This document shows positions 36,131 through 47,403 of a DNA stretch of 64,000 nucleotides, piece after piece. The stretch is from Plectosphaerella cucumerina. Its lineage: Eukaryota; Ascomycota; Sordariomycetes; Glomerellales; Plectosphaerellaceae. The notes under the pieces were generated by a model. That model was not told where the DNA came from. It ran no database searches and saw nothing but the letters and a program-made list of their open reading frames with translations. The stretch spans positions 1,426,001 to 1,490,000 of the forward strand of contig JAGPXD010000002.1 of NCBI GenBank assembly GCA_020746995.1. The letters run 5' to 3'. Position 1 is the stretch's first letter, and every line of letters begins with the position of its first letter. A program made the position numbers and the translations under genes.

Positions 36131-37689
36131 TCATTCGGGGCTACATAACACACGCGCCTTGGCAATGACGTTCCGGTAATGCAAGCGGCCGCCGCTCTCG
36201 TCGCCATGCTTGACGATGCCCGGTAACGTGACGCAGCTGATCTCGCGACGGGCGAGGGCGTCCTCGTCCTCCTCGCCGCCGACGTCCTCCATCGTGGCCG
36301 GGTCGAAGAGCGTCTGCTGGTGCGGCAGCACCTCGGGCATGTACACGGCGAAAACGGCGCGCTGCACGCGCAGCAGACGCGCGAGGTCGATAGCGCCCAG
36401 GACCTGTGCGCGCAGGGCGTTGTCGCGCGCCTCGGAGCCTTGGGCGTCGGTGATGCTGCCGAGGAGATGGTTGATGCGGTCCGTTACGGCGGATACGGCC
36501 TCGTCTGTCTCGATTTGCCAGGTGGGTTCGACTTCGCGACGGAGGAGGGTGAGGGTTGTGGAGCGCCACTGGTTTACGCTCTCTTCGGAGCCTGGGCAGG
36601 TCGTCAGGGGTCGCTCGGCGGGAGAGGCGTTGAGGATGGGCATACCTAATGACGACAGCGTGGCCTCCATCTGGCCAAACAGCTGCGTCTGTTCGGGAGA
36701 GAGCCCGACAAAGTAGGCGTTGAAGATCATGTCGACGAGGATCCGCGAGACCAGGGTCTGCAGGAGGTGCACCTTGGCTAGGTCCTGATACATGGGCACC
36801 AGCCGCTCGAGCTCCTGCCGCGTCGAGTCGTCCGGCTTTTGAATGTCTATATCCCGCCAGTCAGCACATGTCCCATCCCCCCTATCCAGAACCACCCACC
36901 GAGCTTGGCCTTGCGAAAGTTGACAATGACCCAGTTCTGCAGGGCATTGCCCAGGCGCGCCATGCCGTCGCCAAAGACCTCGTCTGACGTTGCCGTCTGG
37001 CCGTCGGTGCGTGTGCTCGTGCTCACAAACTCCTTCAGGCCTCGAACCTGTGTTCGTAGCTCTGCGGCCTCACGTTCCCGCTCAGACAACCGATCGGCAA
37101 GGGCTTCGGCGACAGAGGCGAGGTCGGCGTTCTGTGCGTCTCGGACTTCAGCTTCTGCGCGGAGGGCGCGCAGCTCCTCGTCGGCATCGGCGAGGTGGGA
37201 GGCAGCATGCTCATGCTTGGCCTGCCAATAGCCAGCCGAGTCGCTCTCCTTTTGTGAGAGGCTGTCAAGGAGCCGGGCAAACTCGGTGGTTGAGTGGCTC
37301 AGCTCGCGCTCGAGGTCGGCAATGCGCTGGTCCTTGTCGCGGAGCAGAGCTGCTGTGGCGGCCGTTGATGGCGATGTGCCGCTGGGAGCAGGCGAGGGTG
37401 TGGCATGCTCGCGGTCTTTCGAGGGTATGGCTTCGTCTTCGGATGTGTTTGTATTCGAGGCGCCAAGCTGGGCGCGCGGCGGCGGCGCGATGAGGGCGCT
37501 GTCGGAATCTGGGGCGGGGGAGGATGTTCGTTGGGTGGCGGCGGCGGCGCTCCGGAGGGCTGGTGAGGCGGAGCTTGCTGACGGCTGAGAGGTTGTGTTT
37601 GTGAAGCCCCCGCCAACGGCACTCGCGAGAGCTGCGCTCCGCCGTTTCTCGGACACGGGCATCCGGGATGGTTTCTTCTCTTTCGTCAT
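36131..37689 (-). CDS. Conserved fungal coiled-coil protein
   Basis: Function not recognised. Exons 36900-37689, 36646-36846 and 36131-36591 give 483 aa. The first ~110 residues are low-complexity Ser/Ala/Pro. A long coiled coil follows (about 115-230, from LLRDKDQRIADLERELS through EREREAAELRTQV). A conserved-looking globular part then begins NALQNWVIVNFRKAKL and continues with HLLQTLVSRILVDMIFNAYFVGL. The C-terminus is helical and ends LCSPE. Intron 2 (36592-36645, 54 bp) has a GTATGC donor, a CTGAC branch point and a CAG end, but is a multiple of three without a stop. A retained form of 501 aa is therefore possible. Confidence 0.75.
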
Positions 37690-38211
37690 GGGGACGGAGT
37701 GGCGTCGGGGAAGGAGGAGAGGTCGGGGGCGAGGTCGAAGCGGCGTAGTCGGTGCTCCCGCATGACTTTAGTACCGTGAAGGGAGGGGGGCGTGTGGGAG
37801 TGTCGTTCGGACGGGTCGTCAGGGCGAAGAGGTCGTCGTGTCTGTCGTCGTCGTCGCAAGTTCGACGCCTCGCCGCTGGCGCCTCGCGAGCCTTGTGGGA
37901 TGGTAACCTGGGGGCACCAACGCTGCCATGTCCCGGGGCAGATGCGAGACGGGACGAAGGAGGGGCGGGGTTGCGGACTCAGGGTATGCCGGGCTCACCC
38001 TGAGACCGTTTGTCGTTCGTTTCCCAGGCCATAGCGGCCGTTGTGCTGGTGCCTAGAGCGCCCCGTTTCACCCGGTTTGGGGGCGATGCGTCTAACCGTC
38101 TGCGGGGAGAGATCGTGTACATGCATTCGCCGTACCGTAGCCACCGCTGTAGCATCGCCCTGCAACGGCCGAGGTATTCAGGGGCAGTCGATGCCATGTC
38201 CATGTCTTCTG
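37690..38211. other. Intergenic region upstream of the coiled-coil gene
   Basis: 522 bp, G-rich on the plus strand near 37690-37800. It holds the coiled-coil gene promoter and the 3' flank of the 2H phosphoesterase gene. Nothing else seen. Confidence 0.5.
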
Positions 38212-38940
38212 CTAGAAATCAACCTCAGCCTCAACCACGTACGCTGCCTCGTCCTCACCATCCACAGCCTTGGCCCCCATCCTACATATCGCAATCTTCT
38301 CCAGCGGCACCCCCTCCATCCACACGTAGTCCTCGTACCGCCCCAGAACATCCCTCGCATCGATCGTCAACCTCCCTCCGCCCCTGTGCCCTCCGCGTCC
38401 TCTCCCCCTACTGCCACCGCCCCGCGGCGCCCCCGTCTTGACGTAGATGGTATTCACAATAGTAGCATGCAGTAGCAGCGGCCGTTCATCTTGAACCATC
38501 AGCCCCGCCTCAAGAAACTCTCCTCTGATCCCCTCGCAAAACGTTCGCAGCACTCCCTCCGGATCGTCGGGCGGCGCATACAGAACCGTTGCCTTCTCCG
38601 CGTTCGGCTGCATGCTGTGCAGACCCCGGAGTGTAAGCTCAAGACTCGTCGGTGCCGTCTTCGCCTTTGGTGCCGCCCGAGCAAGCACTTTCCGCGGCTT
38701 CAGTCCGCGCAATAGTGCCCCGGCCCTATCCAGCGCCTCGTCCGGCGCCAGGCTCATCATGCCCAGGGTGAGATGCAGCGTGCCGAGCGGCCGGATCGCG
38801 TCAGGAGGAATGCCGAAGCTCGTGGGGCTGGTCACGTCTGCCTTGAAGGCGCCCAAGCTGGACGCAAGCTGCGGGCGTGATGTCGGCGTGACGAGCTTGA
38901 GACACAGGAAATGTGTAAAGGCGGGCGGTCTGGGCGCCAT
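38212..38940 (-). CDS. 2H phosphoesterase, AKAP7/ASCC1-like
   Basis: Single exon, 242 aa. Two HxT signatures define the 2H fold: LHLTLGMMSL (His56) and LLHATIVNT (His158), about 100 residues apart as expected. The opening FTHFLCLKLVTP and the spacing resemble the AKAP7 nuclear-localisation-signal domain shared with ASCC1. A Gly/Arg-rich insert (GGGSRGRGRGGHRGGG) follows the second motif and may bind RNA. It ends with the strand VPLEKIAICRMGAKAV. Members hydrolyse or bind 2',3'-cyclic or 2',5'-linked nucleotides; the substrate here is unknown. No signal peptide. Confidence 0.88.
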   Translation of the reverse strand: MAPRPPAFTHFLCLKLVTPTSRPQLASSLGAFKADVTSPTSFGIPPDAIRPLGTLHLTLGMMSLAPDEALDRAGALLRGLKPRKVLARAAPKAKTAPTSLELTLRGLHSMQPNAEKATVLYAPPDDPEGVLRTFCEGIRGEFLEAGLMVQDERPLLLHATIVNTIYVKTGAPRGGGSRGRGRGGHRGGGRLTIDARDVLGRYEDYVWMEGVPLEKIAICRMGAKAVDGEDEAAYVVEAEVDF

Positions 38941-40087
38941 CCTGGTCGTCGTGTCGGTGCGTGAAGTCTGAGCGAGAGGTTACCTGGTGTCCATGGGCCT
39001 GTCTTCCGCGGAAAGCTGTATTTGTGTTCGAGACGGGGCAAAGTTCGAATGCGGCGCCTTGATGTTTCTGCGACGGGTGTGATGCAGAGTGTGCGTGTGT
39101 GCGGAGGTGGAAGGAAGCTGTCCCTGCTTGCCCTGGTGCCAGTCGCTGCAGAGTGACGGCCGCTAGCAGGTCGGGGGCGAAACCCGGGCGCCCCAGGCTG
39201 TCAGCCCGGCGCTCTGCGGTCACTGCTGCGGTGTGACAGCCGGCCCAAACAAGGTACGCCTGGTACCTAGCCCACGGGACGGGCCGTCAGTGGCAAGAGT
39301 CAGTCAGTGCATGCACCAGTCCAGTGTGTCCGCCATGTTGGACAACCGTCGTCCAAAGCTACAGAATGTTCAGGTCTACCATGTAATGGTGTTCTGATGC
39401 TGGGCCTTCCAAGAGGGTCCATGCTGGACCTGGCAATGCAGTTGTTAGAGCCAGCCACTTGCGTCTTGATACCATGTCGCCACGCCCGCCAAAACCAGCA
39501 CAACATCACCAAATGGCGCACATAAATCACGAGACGGAACATTGGAGATCTTGATCATGTAGGTGGCTAACAGTGCTCTCTGAAACCCGAAGGGTTCGTC
39601 GGAAGCCTCAGAGAGCCGTACCGGGGTATGCCGGGCGGGGTGGCCGAAAGACCAAACAGCGCCGCCATCGTGCCTGCCAAGCCTCTGATAGAGGTCCACA
39701 GGCCGTGGTAGGAACAGCGGTACGTGTCCAACTGCTCTGACAAATCCAATCCCTTCATTGTAAGAATCCAAAGGTCGGGGTCCGTCCACTCGACAGCCTC
39801 GGGAGAAGAAACCTCGTCTCATGCGGAACGAAATCAGGCGAAACGCTTGTTGGCAGCTCAGAACGATGGTAGGAGCAGCAGAAATGGGGTATGAAGTGTC
39901 GGTACGGCGAAGGCGGCGGCGGAGACGGCAGTGGCTTTGTCCGGGAAGAGCGAGGCGCGTCGAGCCGAGAGAGGGGATCCGTGTTCGTCGTGGACAAAAC
40001 GCGGCTCCCGGTCGGTTGCTGAGCGACGAGACCCGGGTGTGGCCGCCTGGTCGTGCCTGGGTCATGACGCAGGCATCGTCGACTGCC
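38941..40087. other. Intergenic region, 2H phosphoesterase promoter / YPD1 3' end
   Basis: 1.15 kb between two minus-strand genes. A 302-codon minus-strand frame (39445-40353) runs through it but overlaps the YPD1 exon in another frame and is very Arg/Ser-rich, so I treat it as spurious. Nothing else seen. Confidence 0.5.
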
Positions 40088-40713
40088 TCAGATGCCGAAG
40101 AACTTCTTGAGCTCGGCCTCCACCTCGTCGTACTCGATCCGCAGCGCCTTGAGGATCTCGCCCGTCTTCTTGAGGCACAAGGCCTCGTCGTCGACGGGGT
40201 TGCCCTCCTCGTCCTCCTTTTTGCCGTAGCGCTGAATCTTCTCGCAGCTATCCCGGACCTTGACCAGGCCGAGAGTCGCCGAAGAGCCCTTGAGGAAGTG
40301 GCCGAGCTGTGACAGCTTCTCCAGGTCCTCATCCTTTCTACGACATGGCGCAAGACGTTCGGTCAGCGACTCGGTCTGTCAAGGGGAGGTGGTTCGCGGG
40401 GTAGCATCGGACGGCGGGGCAGACTCACAGGGCGGCGTCCATTGACTCAAACGTTTCCTCAGCCTGCTCGAAGAATCCCGAGACGATGGACTGGCTGAAC
40501 TCGCGGTCGTCCTCACTGTCGTCCATTTCCAGGATCTGACTGAAGGTGCTCATGTCGACTCCATCGCCGAGCACCTCGACGTCACCAACGCGACCATCGT
40601 CACTCTATTGTAGCGGGGCAGTCAGTACTCGGCACTTGGTATTCCACCATATGGAACGAAGTCTCAGTACGTGCCTGTGCCTGTGCGGGTGCCTGTGCCT
40701 CGGTTGTCGACAT
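40088..40713 (-). CDS. ypd1: Histidine-containing phosphotransfer protein (YPD1 family)
   Basis: Relays phosphate from hybrid histidine kinases to the response regulators SSK1 and SKN7, upstream of HOG-type osmotic and stress signalling. The HPt motif is LSQLGHFLKGSSATLGL with phospho-accepting His85. Flanking helices FSQSIVSGFFEQAEETFESM and the C-terminal EAELKKFFGI match the family. Modelled exons: 40675-40713, 40429-40604 and 40088-40337, giving 154 aa. The first junction is unusual. The only nearby GT donor (C|GTACTG) creates an immediate stop, whereas a GC donor (CAG|GCACGT) joins MSTTEAQAPAQAQ in frame to SDDGRVGDVEV. If exon 1 is wrong, the ORF could start at the downstream ATG of MSTFSQILEMDD. 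The core gene is secure, the first exon less so. Confidence 0.9.
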
Positions 40714-43700
40714 TGTGACTGATGTGTTGAGGATGTTGGGGGAGGGGAATGTGCGTCTCTCTGTATGCGCTACAAGAGATGGCTGCGGGAGGCGGTCACG
40801 GGAGGAGGGTCAGGATCGAAGTCGTCAGGTAGATACTGTAGCAGGTATCCAGGGAGACTAGCGAAGTTGTAGCGTCGCTAGATCAGGTCGGGATCTGTGG
40901 CAGGCGAGGTTGATTAGAATAGGCGCACGACAAGAAGCGCACACGATGTGGGCAGGCAAGTGGAAGTGGAGCAGCGAGTGAGGGGTGTGTGTGTGTGTGT
41001 GAAGGTATTTTCGCGCGTCCTGCTGCTGCTGCTGCTGCTGCCGGCGCTGCTGCTGAACAGTGAATGACCAACCCAGCGTGGATGCTTGCTGCTGCGCCAG
41101 TGCCCGAACGCCTGGATCGGGTGGTGCAGGCAGGGAGACAAGCAGGCGTGCAGGCCGGGTGGGCTCACCGGACGGAAGCATACGGAAAGGGTATAGACAG
41201 ATGAGGGGAGGGGGAGACGTGCTGGGAGTTCCGCGCCGCTGTGTGGTGTGTGCTCTGCTGTTCCATGGTGTGGGCGATGGCTCGGGATACAGACTGCAGC
41301 AGCCGACCAGGGGTAGGACGTGTGGAGGGATAGAGAGAGCGAGAGAGGCTGGGAAGATGGATAGGAGTTGTGATAGACAGTACACAGACAGGTAGGGCTC
41401 GAAAGGGGACCTCCTTTGTTGACCTTCCGAGGCATCGGCCGGGAGAGGAATGGACCCGGTGCTCGACTTTCAGCCTCTGGCCGGGAACGGGCAAAGGGCA
41501 CGGGATAGACAGTGAGGAAGCGAACTGAGAGAACCGACAGTCGACGACGCGATGCGACGAAGAGTTGACCGATCGCCGAGGGATGATGACCCAAGGTGTG
41601 CGTGTCGGTAGGGCAGGGCGAGCGGGTGGGCGGGCGGACGATGGAGGGGAGGGAGCTCGCGGTTGTGTGTGGTGCTTGGTGCTTGCTCACTGTAACGCTG
41701 CTGGGCCACAGACTGGGGACTCGTGGAGTGGGGAGAGTGTGACGATGAGGTGCAGCGCGGGCGGCATGCAGAGGATGAGGGGCTTGAAGTGAGATGGAAG
41801 CTGAGAGGAATGGGAAGGTGGGGTCAAAGTCTCCCACAAGTGCAGCGCGGAACCGGCCTCGAGGCACGATGCAAGATGCTGGGCAGGCAGACAGGGGGGA
41901 TCGAGAGAGGGGCAGAAGGTGAGAAGAGAGGAAGAAGAGGGGGGTCCCCCTGCCTTGCTGCAGGCGACTGGGGGGAGAGAGAGCAGGATGGGATGGGATA
42001 GGGCACAGAAACGAAGAATAGCCCCGTCTTTCGGGTCCGGGATGCGCACTTACCTGTCGCGGGTGGCTGGGGGCGGGCGAGCGGGCGGTGGTTGATGAGG
42101 GTTGGCGGAGTATGTTTCGGGAGCTTCGTTTTTTTTTTCCCTTGGTGAAGCTCAAGATGGGTGGAAGATTTGCGATAGGACCTGGAGCTGGTCGGGTTCG
42201 GTAGGTAAGGTAGTCGGCGCGGTCAAAGTCAGACCGAACAATACGGGACGGGTTGGGCCGATGACGCAGCGCAGCACAAAGACGACGGCGTGCGGAGTGA
42301 GCAGGCAACGGTAGGACAGCCCAAAGTGTTGTAGCGCGGTAGACGACCAAACTTCGTAGTCGCCGGATCGAGACGTGCGTGACTGGAGTCTCGGGACAAG
42401 GTCAAGTCGACAAGTAGAGTCGTGCGGTGCGAGGGACGTGATTGTTCGGCTCGAGGGGAGACGAGAAGACACGGTGTGGTGAAATAGGGGAGGTCGTCGG
42501 AGTTCGGGGATCGGATAAGTAAGTGTCAACTTGTTCGAAGTTTTAGGCGGGCGGTATGTGTCAGGTTGATCGACCAGACGGGACGACTTGCTTCCAGGTT
42601 GCTGAGCTGCGATTGTCCGTAGGATTTGTAGGCCTTGTCGTGCGGCAGGTCGTAGGTCGTCGGTCAGGGGAAAGGGCGCTTCTAGAAGAAAATAGGCCAG
42701 AGGGGTCGTTGATTTCGAGGCTGGGATCAAAGGTCGAGTCAAGATCGAGTCACGGCGGTCGAGTCGCGAGTTGAGGCCCCCGGCCTGGTTATCTACCCCC
42801 CCTTGCCCCCTTGGCCCCCGCCAGCATTGCCTGGAGACTGTCGAAGAAAAAAGTGGGTGAACGAGCAAGGGCAGGTGGACAGACAAAATCGACGTGGACG
42901 GGAGGTACGAGTCCCATGGCGCGGGCGGCGGCACGAGGCGGAAGTCACGGTACACCATCGTCAGTTTCCCCTGGACCTCCTTGGTGCGCTGTGGCAGGGA
43001 TAGGGGGGGTGAACAGCGGGTCGGGCGGACACCTCACCATTTTGCCGCCGCAGGCCGAGCAGTTTCCTCAGTTGCTCGAAACCAGACGTGAGGTGGAGTT
43101 GAGGGACCCGATCGCATCATCGGTGTACTGCTACTCGTCGCATGATTCCACGCACCTGCCGCCTTGCGCGGGTACAAGTACTCGTGCTTGTCCATCGTGC
43201 CTTCCTTGCGTTCGGTAGCTTCCCAAACAGGCGGGTGCTCCTCCCTCATCGAGACCGACGCCTATCTGGACATGGAAGGAAGGGGGTCTTTACTTCCTTT
43301 ACTTCATCCACTTAGGCAACCTGGAATTCCTCCAGCTCTTTCCATCAGGCTGTCAGGCCAGTTGAGGGCCCCCTCCAGAGTCAACGCTCAACCTAACGAC
43401 ATGGAACACCTCCTATCCTCCCGCATCGTCTCCTCAGTCTGGTATGGTCGAACCATCAAACAAACTTCAACCGTGAGCATGCCGGCTCTCGTCTGCCTCG
43501 CCCCGGCGGCGGAGGTTGGAACTCTGGCGCCCCCCCGAGCTCAACTTGAACATCCCCAGCTTTCAACTTGACAGCCCGCCATCGATCGACCGTTTGAATC
43601 AAGCGCGTCCTGCCACCCTGAACGGCCAGGATCCCCTCCTTGCGGCTGCCGACTTTTCCGTCTCTCCAAGTCACACACCGATGCCGCTACCACGGGGCTG

Positions 43701-46257
43701 CCCAAGCACAAGCTACTCGATACTATGCCCACAATACCCCATCCTTCTGGCTCACCAGCGCGCCTAGACCGCCAGCCAAGAGGGACCGGCTTCACGCCCT
43801 GACAACACTCCCTTTGGCACCTCCGAACCGGGGCTTCGCTCTGCCAGTACATCTCATACTTCTCTCTTTTCCTCCAGAGTCAAGCCCCACGCTCGAATGT
43901 CACCATGCGCCCTAGAGAGGAAACCCTTTTTGATCGGCACCCCGTGTGGGCGGGATGGTGTCGTGGCGACGAGCCGGCCGTTCCCCCAAAAGGGTTCAAA
44001 TTTCGTTCCACTTCAGCCGATCAGCAGTCCTCGGCGGGGTCCCATCGTCATCCGCCGTGGCGGGGTGGATGGGCGGTTGGCAGGATGCAGGGTCCTCTGC
44101 CCGTGCCTGAATCGACTGGCGCTGTCGAAATGGTGACTTTTTGCCTGCAGCTTGATCCGAACCGTCGCAAAACGCAAAAACCTCCAGCCTCCTCTTGACA
44201 GAATCTGCCCCCCCTCCACCTTCCTCGACAATCGCCTCTTCCTCCGGCGTCGTGGCCATCGCGGCCTGGACAACAGTCGTGTCACGGCTCGCAATGCCGG
44301 GCTCAAGTGCGGGGGCCCTCAAGATCCTTTTTTTCCCGACCTCGTGTCTGGTTCGCCCGGCCCCTACGTCATAGCTGAGCCTCCAGCGTCATCGGCACAC
44401 TCTAATCCGACTCCGTTTCTGGGCCCGTCCTGGACTCCGTAACGGGCGACCTGACCTAAAACGACAACGACAAACTGTCCAGAGGTTCGCCGTTTTGCGG
44501 GCCCGGTGAACAATTTCGACTCTGCCGGTTTGCGGAGAGCATCTCCGGCAACCGTTTGAGACAAAATATTTTACTCAGGCATCAAGGGGGATGCTTCTGG
44601 CCGCTGACCCCCTCGGACCAGGGCCCGTGAGACGACGAACCGCCAGCTGCACTGCACACAGATACTCTTTGCTTCTTCTCGCCAACTTATCAAACCATGC
44701 GCAAGTCTGAGCGTGTTCGGTGTGGAAGAGGCCCGACGCACCAAGTTGGAACACCAAATCTACTCGGCGCGTGCTGCATTCACCGAAAGAGTCACGAACA
44801 GACAACCTGACCCCCACCTCTTCATCGCCATTCTCTCCTTCGCCTGGGCCTCGATCTTCAAGCTGTAACTTTACAACCCTCATCGGCCGTTCACCCACAT
44901 TGTCTCGTGCCACACCCATGCGCTGGCCTCCTACTCGTACGCGTTCTTCGCGTGCGAGACATAGCCTGTAGGCTCATTTGGAGGTCCCTCACCATTGTGT
45001 CAGCGCCCCTCTTCTCGGGCTCGGCCACGCCTCCGCCTCCCCAGTGTAAGTAACAGATCCACCGCTCGCGATGGGATCCCTTTTGCGCGCCCTTGTCCCA
45101 GAAGGGCCCACGGCGCCAACCGTTGGTGCCTTAATCTTCATCTCCGTGCCATCCTCGTCCGGCCCCAGCAGGATGCCCCGCGTGGTGTCTGGTCCACCAT
45201 GTCGGGAGCGTCCCCGGAACCCGGGCCTGGGTGCAGAGACATCGCGAACAGGCGCAGCACTAGAGACGTTTGGTGGTTGGGACGAGGGCATCCACCAACC
45301 TCTGGAACAATACGAATGTCCCGGACCGAACCCGTCACATCCTCACCTCCTCACCTCCTCACCTTCCTCGGCGACGCCTCCTTTTCCTCACCGTCAATTC
45401 AAATCATCCAACACAAAGCGGGGGACAACAGTTCGTTCTCGACCCATCTGCATGCAGGAGTGTCGGTGATACCCTCCGAAAAACAGGTTTTGGGGCCGCC
45501 TCATGGACCAGTAGCCTCCAAGGTCTCCGTCTTGGCTCACCCAAATACCCTAGAAACGGAGCCCCTGTTGACCGACGGCCGGAGAGGTGGCTCGGGGTTG
45601 TGATCAGTCACTAAATAGTAATCAAGCCGTCCCCGGTTCTCTGGATTGAGTCTACATGTTGGCCCTTTGCGGTTCGAATGCTGCCAATGCAGTGCGCGTG
45701 CCCTCAGACTGCGAGGTGCAATGAGAACCCATGATGACGAAAGGTCACGTGCGCACTCCCGTCTCGACTCGACAAGCGGTGTCATCACGGAATGACGGTA
45801 GAAATTGGCACGAGAAAGAGAGCTACAAATGAACCGACGTGCCGCAACACAGCACGTCGATGTGCGTCCATTGCAGTGCCGATCACAGGGCTGGACTGTT
45901 CTAAAACTCGGATCAACGGTATTCGCAGGCTTGGCGCTGGTGTGTGATGTCGACGTGACAGGGGTCGTGTACGATGTCTCGGGGTAAAGGTGAACCAGAG
46001 CCCCAGTCTGCCCATGCCCCGTCGTGCCGCACCCCAAACAGGACTTGGGGGTTCCGTATGCCTAAGTACAGTACACGAGTCCCTCCTCCCGATACGACCC
46101 GGACGAGACAGGGTCCAACGGGGTCGGCTGCTGGTGTGAACCCCCTGCCAGCCGTTGTGTGGCATTAGGGTTCACCGTCTGACCAAACCTATCATGGATG
46201 CCATGTATTCTGTGGACCGCGAGACATCTGTCTCTTCTACCAGCCTCTCTCCCTTCT
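40714..46257. other. 5.5-kb gene-poor region upstream of YPD1
   Basis: Both flanking genes are on the minus strand, so this whole stretch lies 5' of YPD1. From about 40860 to 42960 the minus strand is pyrimidine-rich and holds long Ser/Pro/His-rich open frames (40914-42350 and 42152-42958) with no domain. A strong donor-like site (CAG|GTAAGT, minus strand, intron edge at 42053) suggests spliced leader RNA. The rest (43000-46250) contains only short overlapping frames. No transposon, tRNA or RIP-like AT-rich signature is evident. Confidence 0.5.
40986..41055. repeat. GT and CTG microsatellites
   Basis: (GT)8 at about 40986-41001 and (CTG)7 at 41020-41040, followed by a few more imperfect CTG units, inside the putative YPD1 leader/promoter region. 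Confidence 0.9.
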
Positions 46258-47403
46258 TCAGAGGATCACCTTCGAGGCGACGCTCAGCAGCCAGGCCGCG
46301 TCCTGCCACCCGCCCTGCTGCGGATCGGGAGGTGGAATCTGCTCCTTGGGGGCATTCGTCACACCCTCAAAGTGCCGGACCGACGACCGCCTCCGGGCTT
46401 GGACCGCATCGGCGGCCGGATCAACCTCGTCCTCGTCGTCGACGTCAGAGTCCTCCTGCTCCTCGACGGCGAAGAGGGGCCACCGGAACCACGAGCCGCG
46501 GCCGGCCATCTCGCCGCGTACGAGCTTGCGGATGGCCGCCTCGTCCTCTTGGCTGGTGTCCTGCTCGATGGCCTCGAGCTTCTCGTCGAGGTTCACAAAG
46601 TCTGGCCCTTGCACGTACTCATCACCGGCGACGGCGACGGGGGACCGGGAGAAGTAACCGTCCTCCGAGTGGCGGCCCTCGACGGGGGTGAACAGCTGGC
46701 TGCGGCTGCCGACTCTGCTGCCGGACCGACTGCCGGGCCTGCTTGCCCTTGCCGAGCGTCGGCCGCTGCCGGCCTCAACGCCGCCCTCAACACTTCCCCG
46801 GCGGCTGCTCTGGCGGAACATGAGCTCCCGCTCGCGCTCGAACTCGCGTTCCAGGTGATCCTCCTCGGCGTCACGCGTGCCCGCCAGACTGGTGGAGCTC
46901 GCGCGTGATGTGAGCCACATCTGGCCCTTGTATTCCCTGGCCTCGGAGCTCATCAGGACGCCGGCGCGCAGCAGCCATGCGGCGTCCTGGTCGCCAGCCT
47001 CATCTTCGCCGCCCTTCTTGCTTTGCTGCCGCCTGGGATGTGTGGGAGTAGTGGTGCCGGAGATTGTCTTGCGCGTCTGAAGCTTCAGGTCCGCTGGAGC
47101 GAGGTGCGACGCCGACTTGCTCTTGGGTAGGGGGAAGTGTACGTGCGGTACCGAGGAACGGCGGCCGGAGCGGGTGCGCGAGTGGCCCGGCGATCGCGAG
47201 AGGATTCCCGGTGTCGTGGGCGCTGATTTGCCCTCGAGGTAGGAGGTGGTGTGCGGCGGCGGCGGGTAGTCTTCGACCGTGTAAGCCTCGTCGTCGAGGG
47301 GTAGTTTGGAGGTCAAGGGGGCGAGAGTGAGGTGGTTGAGGTTTGTACTAGATCGGTTCTTCCGCCGAGAGTGGTGCGAGTGCTGTCGGTAGGCTTCGTC
47401 CAT
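46258..47403 (-). CDS. DUF3984-type conserved fungal protein
   Basis: Function unknown. Single exon, 381 aa from the ATG of MDEAYRQHSHHSRRKNRS; an upstream in-frame ATG at 47556 would add 51 residues of promoter-like sequence. The segment SSTNLNHLTLAPLTSKLPL is the part I associate with the DUF3984 family. The protein is otherwise Ser/Arg-rich and largely disordered, with repeated RRGS/RPGSRSGSR runs that look like SR-type phosphorylation targets. Later it has a short acidic stretch (EEQEDSDVDDEDEVD) and two similar DAAWLL motifs, in DQDAAWLLRAGVL and QDAAWLLSVASKV. Divergent from ELP1. Confidence 0.75.
   Translation of the reverse strand: MDEAYRQHSHHSRRKNRSSTNLNHLTLAPLTSKLPLDDEAYTVEDYPPPPHTTSYLEGKSAPTTPGILSRSPGHSRTRSGRRSSVPHVHFPLPKSKSASHLAPADLKLQTRKTISGTTTPTHPRRQQSKKGGEDEAGDQDAAWLLRAGVLMSSEAREYKGQMWLTSRASSTSLAGTRDAEEDHLEREFERERELMFRQSSRRGSVEGGVEAGSGRRSARASRPGSRSGSRVGSRSQLFTPVEGRHSEDGYFSRSPVAVAGDEYVQGPDFVNLDEKLEAIEQDTSQEDEAAIRKLVRGEMAGRGSWFRWPLFAVEEQEDSDVDDEDEVDPAADAVQARRRSSVRHFEGVTNAPKEQIPPPDPQQGGWQDAAWLLSVASKVIL

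Noticed and set aside
39445..40353. 302-codon minus-strand frame overlapping YPD1
   Set aside because: It covers the HPt exon in another frame, is Arg/Ser-rich and has no domain.
40914..42350. 478-codon minus-strand frame upstream of YPD1
   Set aside because: Ser/Pro/His-rich, no domain, pyrimidine-biased like a leader. Kept only as part of a regional finding.
43000..46200. Possible pseudogenes or transposon remnants in the gene-poor region
   Set aside because: No recognisable domain fragments, terminal repeats or RIP-like AT-rich bias could be seen by eye.
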